A stretch of DNA of 15,653 bases from CAYVHB01 sp964450865 (GTDB lineage: Bacteria; Bacillota; Clostridia; Saccharofermentanales; UBA5734), in contig CAYVHB010000050.1 in NCBI GenBank assembly GCA_964450865.1, positions 1 through 15,653 of the forward strand, written 5' to 3'. Both the position numbers and the translations under genes were made by a program. This document shows positions 5,670 to 13,231 of the stretch, piece by piece (within the stretch, counting starts at the first letter, position 1; each line of letters begins with the position of its first letter). A model generated the notes under the pieces. That model did no database searches and had not been told where the DNA came from. It saw only the letters and a list, made by a program, of their open reading frames with translations.

Positions 5670-5848
5670 CAGAATAAAAGGACAGCCGTGTAGGTCATAC
5701 AGAAACGGGTGAAAACGTGCGAAACCAACGGATCGGGTGCAGTCATGCAGGCCAGTGCAGAAAATCAGCCGATGCTTCTGAATCAGCCAAAATGTAATCA
5801 CAGGCCGTCTCAATTCTGATCCAGCTTGAACACAACCGATCAATCAGG

Positions 5849-5871
5849 TAACATGAATATCAGTAATGTTA
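5849..5871. promoter_or_regulatory. Inverted repeat upstream of 4-hydroxybutyrate dehydrogenase
   Basis: TAACAT (5849-5854) and ATGTTA (5866-5871) are perfect inverted 6-mers with an 11-base spacer, 36 bases before the start at 5907 in the divergent crcB/4hbD intergenic region. It has the size of a dimeric repressor operator. No promoter hexamers are clear beside it. The rest of the 5613-5906 spacer shows nothing further that I can support. Confidence 0.35.
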
Positions 5872-5906
5872 GGGATTTATTGACCTGCGGCGGGGGGGTT
5901 GGATGA

Positions 5907-7019
5907 ATGAAATTTTCAGTTGGTACAGAAATAACCAGTTATGCAACATTTCGCGACTTTGTGGCTGCTGAAACGCTGACCGCTGAGGACCTGATCCTGG
6001 TCAACGAATCAATCTATCGGCCATTTGTTGAGCCATGTCAGCTGCCATGCCAGATTCTGTTTCAGAAGCCCTTTGGCAGTGGTGAACCACATGACCAGAT
6101 GATTGATGCGGTCCGGGCTGCCGTGCCTGAGACTATCCGCCGGATCATTGCAATCGGCGGCGGGACGATTATCGATATTGCCAAGATTCTGGTTTTCGGT
6201 GGGGCCTTTACTACCGAACAGCTCTTTACCGGCCAGGTCGTGCCGCCTCGCATTCGCCAGCTGATGGTTATCCCGACGACCTGCGGGACCGGCAGTGAAG
6301 TGACCAATCTGTCGATTGTTGAATTGAAGGCCCAGAAGACCAAGAAGGGGCTGGGCTTGCCGGCCATGTTGCCGGACCGGGCTGTTTTGATCCCCGAGCT
6401 AGTCGCCCAATTGCCTTATCATTTTTTTGCGACCAGTTCGATTGATGCCCTGATTCATGCCGTGGAATCCATGGTCTCGCCCCGCTCCGGGCCTCATACC
6501 GAGGTTCTGGCCCGCCAGGCCATCACCCTGATTATCCGCGGCTATCAGGCGACAGTAGCCCTTGGTCCGGAAAGCTGGGCGCAATGGGCCGGTGATTTCC
6601 AGATCGCCAGCAATTTTGCCGGCATCGCCTTTGGTAATGCCGGTGTAGGCGCCGTTCATGCTTTGTCCTATCCACTCGGCGGGACGTATCACATCGCGCA
6701 TGGCGAGGCCAACCAGCTGATGTTCATGGCGGTATTCCAGGCTTACCGGACTAAAAAGCCGGCTGGAAAAATCAATGAAATCGAACAATTGCTGGCGGAT
6801 TTGCTGCACGTAACACCAGCCAAATCTTTCGCGGCGCTTGACTCGCTGCTGCAGCAGATTCTACCGCGCCAGAAGCTGCAGGCGTATGGTGTTTCAGATC
6901 AGGATCTCGTGACTTTCAGCCGCGCCGTCGTGACCGGCCAGCAACGGCTCCTGGCCAATAACTACGTGGCGCTGACCGAGGCCGAGATCTTGCAGATTTA
7001 TCACAGCGTCCACGCGTGA
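5907..7019 (+). CDS. 4hbD: 4-hydroxybutyrate dehydrogenase, iron-type alcohol dehydrogenase
   Basis: This cytoplasmic NAD-dependent enzyme interconverts succinate semialdehyde and 4-hydroxybutyrate in the succinate or 4-aminobutyrate fermentation routes. It is 370 residues, practically the length I recall for Clostridium kluyveri 4HbD, and resembles it along the whole chain. Seen here: the nucleotide loop IIAIGGGTIIDIAKIL (80-95), PTTCGTGSEVTN (123-134), and putative metal ligands Asp180 and His184 (SSIDALIHAVES), His251 (GAVHALSYPLGG) and His265 (HGEAN). The late motif VTGQQRLLANNY also fits. The catalytic set is complete. The start is the ATG at 5907, with a G-run (5892-5897) as ribosome binding site. 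A ybaK-like gene follows after 78 bases. No CoA-transferase or 4-hydroxybutyryl-CoA dehydratase gene is present in the window. Confidence 0.9.
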   Translation: MKFSVGTEITSYATFRDFVAAETLTAEDLILVNESIYRPFVEPCQLPCQILFQKPFGSGEPHDQMIDAVRAAVPETIRRIIAIGGGTIIDIAKILVFGGAFTTEQLFTGQVVPPRIRQLMVIPTTCGTGSEVTNLSIVELKAQKTKKGLGLPAMLPDRAVLIPELVAQLPYHFFATSSIDALIHAVESMVSPRSGPHTEVLARQAITLIIRGYQATVALGPESWAQWAGDFQIASNFAGIAFGNAGVGAVHALSYPLGGTYHIAHGEANQLMFMAVFQAYRTKKPAGKINEIEQLLADLLHVTPAKSFAALDSLLQQILPRQKLQAYGVSDQDLVTFSRAVVTGQQRLLANNYVALTEAEILQIYHSVHA

Positions 7020-7049
7020 GTTGAATAGCGTCAAGACAACATATGGACG

Positions 7050-7076
7050 AGTGAGGGCATCAGATGCCCGATCACT
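7050..7076 (+). other. Hairpin between 4hbD and ybaK
   Basis: AGTGA GGGCAT with loop CAG pairs with ATGCCC and TCACT, giving 11 base pairs with a 2-base bulge. It starts 30 bases after the 4hbD stop and ends 21 bases before the preferred ybaK start. No T run follows, so it is more likely an mRNA stability or processing element than a terminator. Confidence 0.4.
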
Positions 7077-7097
7077 GTACCAGTTATGAGGGTTTCA

Positions 7098-7568
7098 GTG
7101 GCTATTGAAAAAGTAAGGTTATATTTGCATCATTATCAACTTGACGGGAAAATCCGGGAGTTTGCGGTTTCCAGCGCCACCGTCGAGCTGGCCGCCGCGG
7201 CGCTTGGCTGCGAACCGGCCCGGATAGCCAAGACGCTGTCTTTTCTGGTCGCGGAACGCTGTGTCCTGGTTGTGGCCGCTGGCGATGCCCGGATTGACAA
7301 TCAGAAGTTTCGCCAGTTTTTCAACACCAAGCCGCGAATGCTGCCAGCCGAAATGGTTCTGGACCGGGTCGGTCATGAGGTCGGCGGGGTCTGTCCATTC
7401 GCGATCAATCCGGGCGTCATGGTATATCTCGACGAGTCGCTTTATCGGTTCACGTCGGTTTTCCCTGCCTGCGGTAGCGCCAACAGTGCCATTGAGCTGA
7501 CCCTGGCCGAGCTGGAATCACTTTCCCGATTCAGTCAGCGAATTGACGTGTGCCGGGCCTGGCAATAA
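7098..7568 (+). CDS. YbaK/EbsC-family aminoacyl-tRNA deacylase
   Basis: Members of this family hydrolyse mischarged tRNAs in trans, typically Cys-tRNA(Pro) for YbaK or Ala-tRNA(Pro) for ProX, which protects translation accuracy. The 156-residue protein shows the family layout: EKVRLYLHHYQLDGKIREF at the N terminus, ELAAAALGCEPARIAKTLSFLV with the conserved catalytic-region Lys, the KFRQFF segment and the late GGVCPFAI motif followed by VYLDESLYRF. I prefer the GTG at 7098 because GAGGG sits five bases ahead and the protein then begins like other members; an ATG at 7086 would add four residues but has no good binding site. It is downstream of 4hbD and its stop is ten bases from the convergent gene's stop. 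Confidence 0.87.
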   Translation: MAIEKVRLYLHHYQLDGKIREFAVSSATVELAAAALGCEPARIAKTLSFLVAERCVLVVAAGDARIDNQKFRQFFNTKPRMLPAEMVLDRVGHEVGGVCPFAINPGVMVYLDESLYRFTSVFPACGSANSAIELTLAELESLSRFSQRIDVCRAWQ

Positions 7569-7578
7569 TGAATGGCCG

Positions 7579-9246
7579 TCAGCCAACCAGCAGGCGGTCG
7601 TCTGTGGTGGCAATGACCTGGTCGATGCGCAAGGAAAAAGGATACCGATCGATCGTCCGGCGCCAGGTCAGCTGCAGCTGTCGGTTATAGTGGGCGACGA
7701 CCGCGGCTGTATCATGCCATAACGAGGAAATATAGGGCGGCTGGGGCAAGGCCCGCACCATCTGGCGCATGACGACGGAAAATCCGCCATCGCGAGTCGG
7801 GATCAGCTGCTCAATGATTGCTGGATATTGAGCCAGCAGCTGCGGATTTTGCCCGGCTGGCGAAAGGATTGCCAGCGAAGCACTGTTCTGATTCGTGTCA
7901 CTGGAACTTGCATTTGGAAAACCGCCCAGCACAATCCGGCCGTCAGCCAGCTCTGCGGCCTGGACAATCCAGCCCAGATCCGGCAGGCTGCAGCGCCAGT
8001 CCAGTCTCCCTTGCGGCGTGATATGCAGCACGGTGGCCAGTGGCGTACTGCCACTGGTTACAGCTGATGAATCTGAACTGGCCTGCTGCATCCCGAGCAG
8101 AAGAACACCACCGTCTTTGGCTAATACCTTGACCGATTGCATGAAGAGCTGTTCATCAAGCTTCAATACCCAGCTCGGCTTGAGTTCGTCGCGGTAGCTG
8201 CTGACGATCATCCTGCTGCCAGTTGTGCCGGCGACCGAGTCCTGGCGCCAGAGAACGATCAGGCCGGCCTGGCTGGAGTAACTGGCCCCGGTCAGATAAT
8301 TCGCGGCGCCCACGCTGACGGTCCGGCTTGTCTGCGTGCCATCACCGGAAAACCGCCAGATTGCCAGCTCACGTTCAAAGAGGGTGCCATTTTTGTCGAG
8401 ATGCTCCAGGCTGCCTGCAGCCAGCACGGCGCCGTCACTGGCGGCAAACAGATATTCCAGGTATCCGGCAACCATCTGGTCACCGGCCTGGCCATCGGTC
8501 TGGTCGCTAACCTGATCATGACTGTCCGGCTGGGCCATGTCCGCCTGCCACTGTTCCTGGCCGTCTGCATGCCGGCGTCGAACCTGATCACCGGAGTGGC
8601 CATCCGGCTGCATGGAACGCAGGGTATAGGCAAAGCTGCCGTCGCCAAAAACACACAGGCCGGTCAGATAGCAGCCCTGTCCGGGAATGGCTGAATCCAG
8701 CTTTTCCCAGCGAATCCGGCCATCCGCCCGGTAGCGGATCAGCCGTACCTGACGGGAAGCCTGGCTGGCCGCATCTGGGGAATCCGCATTCAGCTTGATC
8801 GCAAATGAATGATCGGCCGCCAGGCCGCTCACTGTCTGGCTGTTCGCGGTCCGGGGGGCCCCGGCTGGCACGTCAGCTGTCTGCCTGTTCTGTTCTGAGG
8901 TTGTTTGAACAGCAGGTTTTTCCTCGAGGACAACAGCCAGGCAACCGCCATCGGGTGTCGGCTCAAGCAAAAGTCCCAGATTGTCAGTAGGCAAGCTGAT
9001 TGGCCGCGCTGGCACTTTACTGATGGCCAATGGCTCGATGGTCACCGGCTGGACCTCTGGTCCTGGAGTCAGCCAGTCAGATGGCGCCGGTGTGGGGGAG
9101 ACGGGTTTGGGGGCAAAGGGATCGACAGCTGGCGCAACGGGTAACAAGACCCGCCCGGCGACGATCAGGAGTGCGACTAAAACGGCGCTGCCCAGCCCGG
9201 ACAGGAGCAGGCGCGACTTCCTCGAAAGGCGATTTTTCTGCAGCAT
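7579..9246 (-). CDS. Membrane-anchored repeat protein, probable seven-bladed propeller
   Basis: This 555-residue protein has no recognised family. A short basic N terminus (MLQKNRLSRKSR) and a hydrophobic segment (about 13-38) look like an uncleaved signal anchor, followed by a Pro/Thr-rich linker (about 42-70). The rest is outside the membrane and repetitive. Strands of the type xDGxxLxxG recur about eight times (PDGGCLAVV, FGDGSFAYT, SDGAVLAAG, KDGGVLLLG, ADGRIVLGG, RDGGFSVVM, and the last, TDDRLLVG, at the C terminus). They alternate with about seven polar-G-xxx-W segments (RADGRIRW, HADGQEQW, TPQGRLDW, NRQLQLTW). That pattern suggests a seven-bladed beta-propeller closed by the last strand. 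ATG at 9246 has GGAGGT upstream. It follows the glycosyltransferase gene by 161 bases and is probably cotranscribed. It could be a carbohydrate- or protein-binding surface module. Confidence 0.75.
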   Translation of the reverse strand: MLQKNRLSRKSRLLLSGLGSAVLVALLIVAGRVLLPVAPAVDPFAPKPVSPTPAPSDWLTPGPEVQPVTIEPLAISKVPARPISLPTDNLGLLLEPTPDGGCLAVVLEEKPAVQTTSEQNRQTADVPAGAPRTANSQTVSGLAADHSFAIKLNADSPDAASQASRQVRLIRYRADGRIRWEKLDSAIPGQGCYLTGLCVFGDGSFAYTLRSMQPDGHSGDQVRRRHADGQEQWQADMAQPDSHDQVSDQTDGQAGDQMVAGYLEYLFAASDGAVLAAGSLEHLDKNGTLFERELAIWRFSGDGTQTSRTVSVGAANYLTGASYSSQAGLIVLWRQDSVAGTTGSRMIVSSYRDELKPSWVLKLDEQLFMQSVKVLAKDGGVLLLGMQQASSDSSAVTSGSTPLATVLHITPQGRLDWRCSLPDLGWIVQAAELADGRIVLGGFPNASSSDTNQNSASLAILSPAGQNPQLLAQYPAIIEQLIPTRDGGFSVVMRQMVRALPQPPYISSLWHDTAAVVAHYNRQLQLTWRRTIDRYPFSLRIDQVIATTDDRLLVG

Positions 9247-9328
9247 GAATCTGACCTCCATCCTGTTCCGGCTGGTTGCACCCCCGGTCTGGATTGCGAT
9301 CTGCCAGGCTATTCAGGCCAGGGGAGCC

Positions 9329-9429
9329 CTGCTTGTCGGGCAAGATCCTTGAGGCTGTTTCACCTCAGGCGGCAAAGGCGCCGAGCTCCCCCGCGCCAGA
9401 CTGCTTGTCAGGCTATATCCTTGAGGCTG
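9329..9429. repeat. Imperfect 29 bp direct repeat at the glycosyltransferase 3' end
   Basis: A 29-base stretch at 9329-9357 recurs at 9401-9429 with three differences; both begin CTGCTTGTC and end ATCCTTGAGGCTG. The second copy encodes the last codons and stop of the glycosyltransferase on the minus strand (SLKDIA-stop), and the first lies 72 bases further downstream in the spacer. It is a local duplication of the gene's end or a repeated 3' regulatory site. Confidence 0.75.
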
Positions 9430-10649
9430 AGGACACGGGTATGATTGATCTGCTCCCAGCGGGTATCCCGTTTGAAAATGCTGATGATATTGATCAGGAC
9501 CCATGTCGAGGTGAGGATCCAGAACGTGCCGATGCCCTTGAGGATTTTCACATTCAGCTTTTTTTCCATCAGGGTAACAATAAAGGCACCAGTCATTGAA
9601 GAGAAGAGAGACAGATTCAGGCCGATGAAAAGTCGCCAGAACAGGTAGGTTGCCGGCAGCAGCTGGAGCTCAAAATACAGCAGGCTCAAGCCGAGGCCCA
9701 CGAGCAGGGAGACGACGGATACCAGTTGCATCGGCAGATAAAGCAGATAGATGATCTGATCCAGGCTAAGCCAGAAATCCCGGCCCCGGGTTGCCTTGAT
9801 CAGCCCGGCCAGATTGCGCTGCATGCACTGGATGGAACCGACCGCCCAGCGTGTGCGCTGTTTCCAGGAGTCGATCATGGTCAGAGGATGCTCATCATAG
9901 GTGACGGCCTGCGGCACCCAGGCGACTTTGCCGCCGGCCAGGATGGTCAGCTGGGTAAATTCGAGATCCTCGCGCAAGGTGACAGTCTGCCAGCCACCCA
10001 GCTTCTCCAGCCAGGGCGCGGTGACCATGAAACCGGTGCCGTTGATGGTCGCTGACAAATTGAGATTGCTGCGGGAGCGATTGAAGAAACGGTTGATCAG
10101 CCAGAAATAGATGGAATGGGTAGCCGAGATGATGGTATCATGCGGATTCTTGCTGTCCCGGTTGCCCTGGGCGATCTGTACACCATCGCCAACCGCGTCG
10201 TTCATCGCCTGCAGGAAGCCCGGATCGACCAGATTATCCGCGTCGAAAATACAATAGGCATCATATTGCCGGCGGGGCAGCAGCTGAGCAAAGACCTCCC
10301 GCAGCACATCGCCCTTGGACCGGACCGGCGCGGAGATATCCATGACCTGGGCACCGGCAGCCAGCGCCCGGTCGCGGGTCTGGTCGGTGCAGTTATTGGG
10401 AATGACCAGGATGTCAAACAGTTCGGATGGATAATCCTGCTGCTGCAGGCTGGCAATCAGATTGCCAATCACTGCTTCTTCATTGCGGGCTGCAATGACA
10501 GCCAGGAAACGGGTCTGCGGCTTATGCCTTTGGTATTGGCGAGTCTGGCGGAAAGCGGCGAGCATGACAAGCCCATAGTAGGCCATATAAACCAGGCCGG
10601 CCAGACTGAGCAGCATGGCCAGGACTTGCAGGATTGAAAGCCAGATCAT
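9408..10649 (-). CDS. Membrane family-2 glycosyltransferase
   Basis: This 413-residue inner-membrane enzyme probably transfers a sugar from a nucleotide donor to a polysaccharide or lipid-linked acceptor. It has one N-terminal membrane helix (about 3-32), a GT2 catalytic domain starting at FLAVIAARNEEAVIGNLIASL (48-68), the donor/metal motif FDADN (135-139), the acceptor-side REDLEF (226-231) with the likely catalytic Asp, and QRTRW (264-268), the QxxRW motif of processive enzymes such as cellulose, hyaluronan or poly-N-acetylglucosamine synthases. Three or four C-terminal membrane helices follow (about 297-405). The ATG at 10649 has GAGGAGG eleven bases upstream, a long but workable spacing. 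It is the first gene of a likely pair with the propeller-like surface protein. The product sugar cannot be predicted. Confidence 0.9.
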   Translation of the reverse strand: MIWLSILQVLAMLLSLAGLVYMAYYGLVMLAAFRQTRQYQRHKPQTRFLAVIAARNEEAVIGNLIASLQQQDYPSELFDILVIPNNCTDQTRDRALAAGAQVMDISAPVRSKGDVLREVFAQLLPRRQYDAYCIFDADNLVDPGFLQAMNDAVGDGVQIAQGNRDSKNPHDTIISATHSIYFWLINRFFNRSRSNLNLSATINGTGFMVTAPWLEKLGGWQTVTLREDLEFTQLTILAGGKVAWVPQAVTYDEHPLTMIDSWKQRTRWAVGSIQCMQRNLAGLIKATRGRDFWLSLDQIIYLLYLPMQLVSVVSLLVGLGLSLLYFELQLLPATYLFWRLFIGLNLSLFSSMTGAFIVTLMEKKLNVKILKGIGTFWILTSTWVLINIISIFKRDTRWEQINHTRVLSLKDIA

Positions 10650-10753
10650 AAGAGAGAAAACCTCCTCGGTGGCAAAACGGATGCCGGGGGAAACGCGATG
10701 GCTGTGAACGGTAATGGCTGCAAATGATAGTGGCTGCTGACATGCGTAGCTGC

Positions 10754-10782
10754 ATACAATGGCTGCTTGCCCACTGTGTCAA
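10754..10782 (-). promoter_or_regulatory. Promoter candidate for the glycosyltransferase
   Basis: On the minus strand a perfect -35 TTGACA (10782-10777) is followed after 17 bases by TTGTAT (10759-10754), a weak -10. The start would lie near 10747, giving a leader of about 100 nt that contains the repeated CAGCCA motif. The good -35 and exact spacing support it. Confidence 0.45.
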
Positions 10783-10918
10783 TAAAAAACTCGCAGTCCA
10801 GCCTGGATGTTGTTGGCCAGGTCTTGAATCTGGTCTTGTTCTGTTATCAGTTTAGCAGATTTGGGTGTGATTAAAAACCACAAATCTGTAAAATCGCTTT
10901 TTTGACGATAGGCAGGAC

Positions 10919-10938
10919 AAAAAAGTTCCGGCTTGCCG
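10919..10938 (-). terminator. Weak intrinsic terminator after the Nudix gene
   Basis: On the minus strand CGGCAAGCCG (10938-10929) is followed by GAAC and six Ts (10924-10919). The usable stem is only three to four base pairs, so termination would be inefficient. It lies 120 bases past the Nudix stop. Confidence 0.3.
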
Positions 10939-11057
10939 ACGACTTTACCAGAATGCCCGCAGCTAAGTTCGCAGTCAGGCTCGACTGTCCGTGTGGCTGG
11001 CGGAATATCGGTATCTGCATAAAATCCGATAGACTATTATGCATGGCGCCTGGTTGG

Positions 11058-11687
11058 TCAATCAAACTGGACGCGCCAGTGCGGATCAGCCTGAGCCCTG
11101 AAGCACATTTTGATTTGTTCTATGGTAGTTTTATTTTCTGACAAGGGTGGCAGGTTGTCGAGGGTAAAAAAGTCGCTGGCCAGGGTCTCAATATTTTCAT
11201 GAAAAGCTCCGCCCAGGTATTCACAGAGTACGAATATCTTGCAGATCCCGTAAATATAAACCGGCCAGTTATGTTGGTTGCGATCTTGAATGGCAATGAT
11301 CCGGATCGCACTGACATCCAGGCCGGCTTCTTCTTTGACTTCCTTGATGGTATTGGCCCCGACCGATTGATTGACGTCAACCCAGCCGCCTGGCAAGGCC
11401 CACAGACCGGTCCGTTCCTGGACCAGCAGGATTTTCCCGTCGCTGAAGACAGCGGCCCGGCAGTCCAGCTTGGGGGTCTGGTAACCGGTTTCATTGCAGA
11501 AAATTGTCTGGATCTCTGGTAATGGCCGGTCGGTGCGGTAGCTCAGGATCTCGGCGGCAATTTCGCGGATACGGGCGTAACGTTCAATATCGAAGCAGTT
11601 ATTCGTATAAGCCAGGCCCGATTGAGCCAGGAACTGCAGTTCCTGGGCCCAGCTGAACCAGGGTTCTGTATGTGGGCCTTCATTCAT
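11058..11687 (-). CDS. Nudix hydrolase with N-terminal accessory domain
   Basis: A 209-residue cytoplasmic pyrophosphohydrolase likely acting on a nucleoside diphosphate linked to another group, such as ADP-ribose. The N-terminal ~65 residues (WAQELQFLAQSGLAYT...ERYARIREIAAEIL) match the small accessory domain found before the Nudix fold in Bacillota proteins. The Nudix box begins LPGGWVDVNQS and ends IKEVKEEAGLDV (about 99-125). Its spacing fits GX5EX7REUXEEXGU exactly, but the first Glu is Gln107 and the Arg is Lys115; the metal-binding Glu residues of the KEVKEE part remain. I start it at 11687 because AGGATGGG lies just ahead; an ATG three codons upstream has no binding site. It follows the DUF4129 gene by 167 bases and may be read through from that operon. 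Confidence 0.88.
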   Translation of the reverse strand: MNEGPHTEPWFSWAQELQFLAQSGLAYTNNCFDIERYARIREIAAEILSYRTDRPLPEIQTIFCNETGYQTPKLDCRAAVFSDGKILLVQERTGLWALPGGWVDVNQSVGANTIKEVKEEAGLDVSAIRIIAIQDRNQHNWPVYIYGICKIFVLCEYLGGAFHENIETLASDFFTLDNLPPLSENKTTIEQIKMCFRAQADPHWRVQFD

Positions 11688-11771
11688 TTTTCCCATCCTG
11701 TTTAATCCTTTCAGTCCTTTTATTCATTCATCCATATAAGTAACGATTGCCCCAAGTCACCGCCCGGATTA

Positions 11772-11855
11772 ATCGATGACAGGCAACAGTCGTTTTTCGG
11801 GATCCGGGTGAGTTCATGGCATTGATCACGGACCGGGTGCCTGCCTGTCATCGAT
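11772..11855 (-). ncRNA. 84-nt stem-loop at the DUF4129 stop codon
   Basis: ATCGATGACAGGCA (11772-11785) and TGCCTGTCATCGAT (11842-11855) are perfect 14 bp inverted repeats. An internal hairpin pairs TCC and GTGA (11803-11811) with TCAC and GGA (11826-11832), and a short TCA/TGA inside it can add to the stem. On the transcribed minus strand the outer stem starts at the last base of the TGA of the DUF4129 gene. No T run follows. Possible roles are an mRNA 3' stabilising structure, a small structured RNA, or a palindromic mobile element. Confidence 0.5.
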
Positions 11856-13231
11856 CAAGGATTTTGGCTGGTGCCGTCTGCCGTTTCCGGTACCGGTTGC
11901 TGGCGCACCAGGTTCAGGCGACGAATCTGCTGGACAAGCTGACGCATGCGGTTCACGTCATGATCCTGACAAGCCTGGTCGGAACCGTAGCGGGCTTTTT
12001 CGTACAAGGCCTGGATTTCCAGCAGTTGTGGAAACTGGTCAGTGGCCAGGCTGGCCAGGAGCTGGCGCGGCGTCAGATGGGGCAGATAGACCAGACCATG
12101 GCGGATCTGGGATTCGATCAGGTGGTAGTACAGGCGGCGGATCCGCTGGGCCGGGGATTGGCCAAATTGCTGTTGCCAGCGGGTCCGGGTGCGTTGCAGA
12201 CGCTCACGGGCCAGGTCGCTGACTGCTGGCTGCAATGACTCGTGCTGATCCGTGTCAGCAGGCAGCCGGGCATAAAAACGGCGATAGATCCAGATCAGGA
12301 ACGTGAGTACCAGCGCGATGACTGCCAGAACAGCTACGGCTGTGGCCAGGATATTCAGGACCAGCTGCAAGACCTTGAGCCAGGCGGCTGGTTCCTGGTT
12401 GGCCGGAGGCCAGAGCGGGTATGCTGTCGGCCGGGGTGTCGGCGTCACGATGGGTTCAGGCTCTGCCGGCTGGTCAACCAGGAACAGGGTGTATATCCAG
12501 CGACTGACTGCAACCAGGATTTGCAGCAGGCCGATCAGGAGCATGTGCAGCTGCAGCCCTGGCGCGGCCAGCAACAGGACAGCCCCGGCGCCGAGGACCA
12601 GCAGAAGCCAGTACTGATTGGTGCGCCGGATCCGGCCGGTCGGCTGGCTGGCTATGCCGGCGAAACGGGTCAGCTGCCGGCGCAAGGTTACGCGCTGCCA
12701 GCGGATGAGCGCCAGCATGAGATAGCATACGCAGAGTATCATATAAAAATGATTCAGTCCGGCTACCCCCAGCCAATCAGCTGCCATATTCAAGCCGACA
12801 ACTGGCAATAAAGCCAGGGCCTGGGCTAGCAAGCTGCCCGTGGGCGCCGTCTGGTTGCCATGGCGCAATCGCAGATACAGGGAACGGATGGTCAGGATCG
12901 TCCAGGCGGTCCCCCAGATCAGGCGTGGCCAACCTTGTTCCGCGATAGAGGGCAGAAGCGGAAGATAGAAAGGGATCAGCAGCAAGATCAGACTCAAGCC
13001 CAGCCATTGCCAGATCCGGCGGCTTATTTTGCGGATCATAAAGGTCAGAAAAGCAGCGCAGCCCAGCAATAGATAAAGCGTACGTTGCCAGGGCGTGGCC
13101 AGCCACTGGATCAGGAGCACAAACCAGGCCAGCACCAGCAGGTTATGCATCAGCTCGGTCAGCGCATCGGTCCAGCTCAGGCCGGGACTGATAAGCAATT
13201 TTGGTGAGTGGCGCTCTTCTGCTGGAATCAC
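11855..13231 (-). CDS. Multi-pass membrane protein with C-terminal DUF4129
   Basis: This 458-residue protein sits where MoxR/DUF58 operons usually carry a transglutaminase-like membrane protein. About eight hydrophobic segments fill residues 20-265 (for example LLVLAWFVLLIQWLA, LGLSLILLLIPFYLPLL and LLLVLGAGAVLLLAA). A Pro-rich linker (EPIVTPTPRPTAYPLWPP) and another strong helix near 290-320 follow. The cytoplasmic C terminus, with RIRRLYYHLIESQIRHG, HLTPRQLLASL and LYEKARYG, matches DUF4129. No transglutaminase core is seen where it would normally lie, before the last helix. The start is a GTG at 13231 overlapping the TGA of a three-codon ATG frame (13239-13228), with GGAGGAGG just upstream. 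Role: probably an envelope or secretion helper of the MoxR system. Confidence 0.82.
   Translation of the reverse strand: MIPAEERHSPKLLISPGLSWTDALTELMHNLLVLAWFVLLIQWLATPWQRTLYLLLGCAAFLTFMIRKISRRIWQWLGLSLILLLIPFYLPLLPSIAEQGWPRLIWGTAWTILTIRSLYLRLRHGNQTAPTGSLLAQALALLPVVGLNMAADWLGVAGLNHFYMILCVCYLMLALIRWQRVTLRRQLTRFAGIASQPTGRIRRTNQYWLLLVLGAGAVLLLAAPGLQLHMLLIGLLQILVAVSRWIYTLFLVDQPAEPEPIVTPTPRPTAYPLWPPANQEPAAWLKVLQLVLNILATAVAVLAVIALVLTFLIWIYRRFYARLPADTDQHESLQPAVSDLARERLQRTRTRWQQQFGQSPAQRIRRLYYHLIESQIRHGLVYLPHLTPRQLLASLATDQFPQLLEIQALYEKARYGSDQACQDHDVNRMRQLVQQIRRLNLVRQQPVPETADGTSQNP

Larger units (their letters stand above)
10650..11057. other. 408-base gene-free region upstream of the glycosyltransferase
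   Basis: No gene was found. It holds a promoter candidate (10754-10782), several copies of CAGCCA in the leader (TGGCTG on the + strand at 10699-10704, 10715-10720, 10731-10736 and 10760-10765), a hairpin CAGATTTG/CAAATCTG at 10856-10888 and a weak terminator at 10919-10938. Composition is more AT-rich than the surrounding genes. Confidence 0.6.

Noticed and set aside
5613..5906. Fluoride riboswitch upstream of the crcB pair
   Set aside because: The conserved pseudoknot boxes were not found, and the perfect -10 at 5664-5669 leaves a leader of only about 45 nt.
7579..7600. Truncation or frameshift of the propeller-like gene at its 3' end
   Set aside because: The chain stops inside a repeat, but the last strand can close the propeller, and the bases beyond are the coding end of the convergent ybaK gene.
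8137..8694. 185-codon + strand frame inside the propeller-like gene
   Set aside because: It is a frame shadow opposite a longer gene with ribosome binding site, signal anchor and repeats; GC-rich DNA produces such frames often.
12242..12811. 189-codon + strand frame opposite the DUF4129 gene
   Set aside because: The protein is rich in Gln, Gly and Asp with no domain, while the minus strand encodes a clear multi-pass membrane protein.
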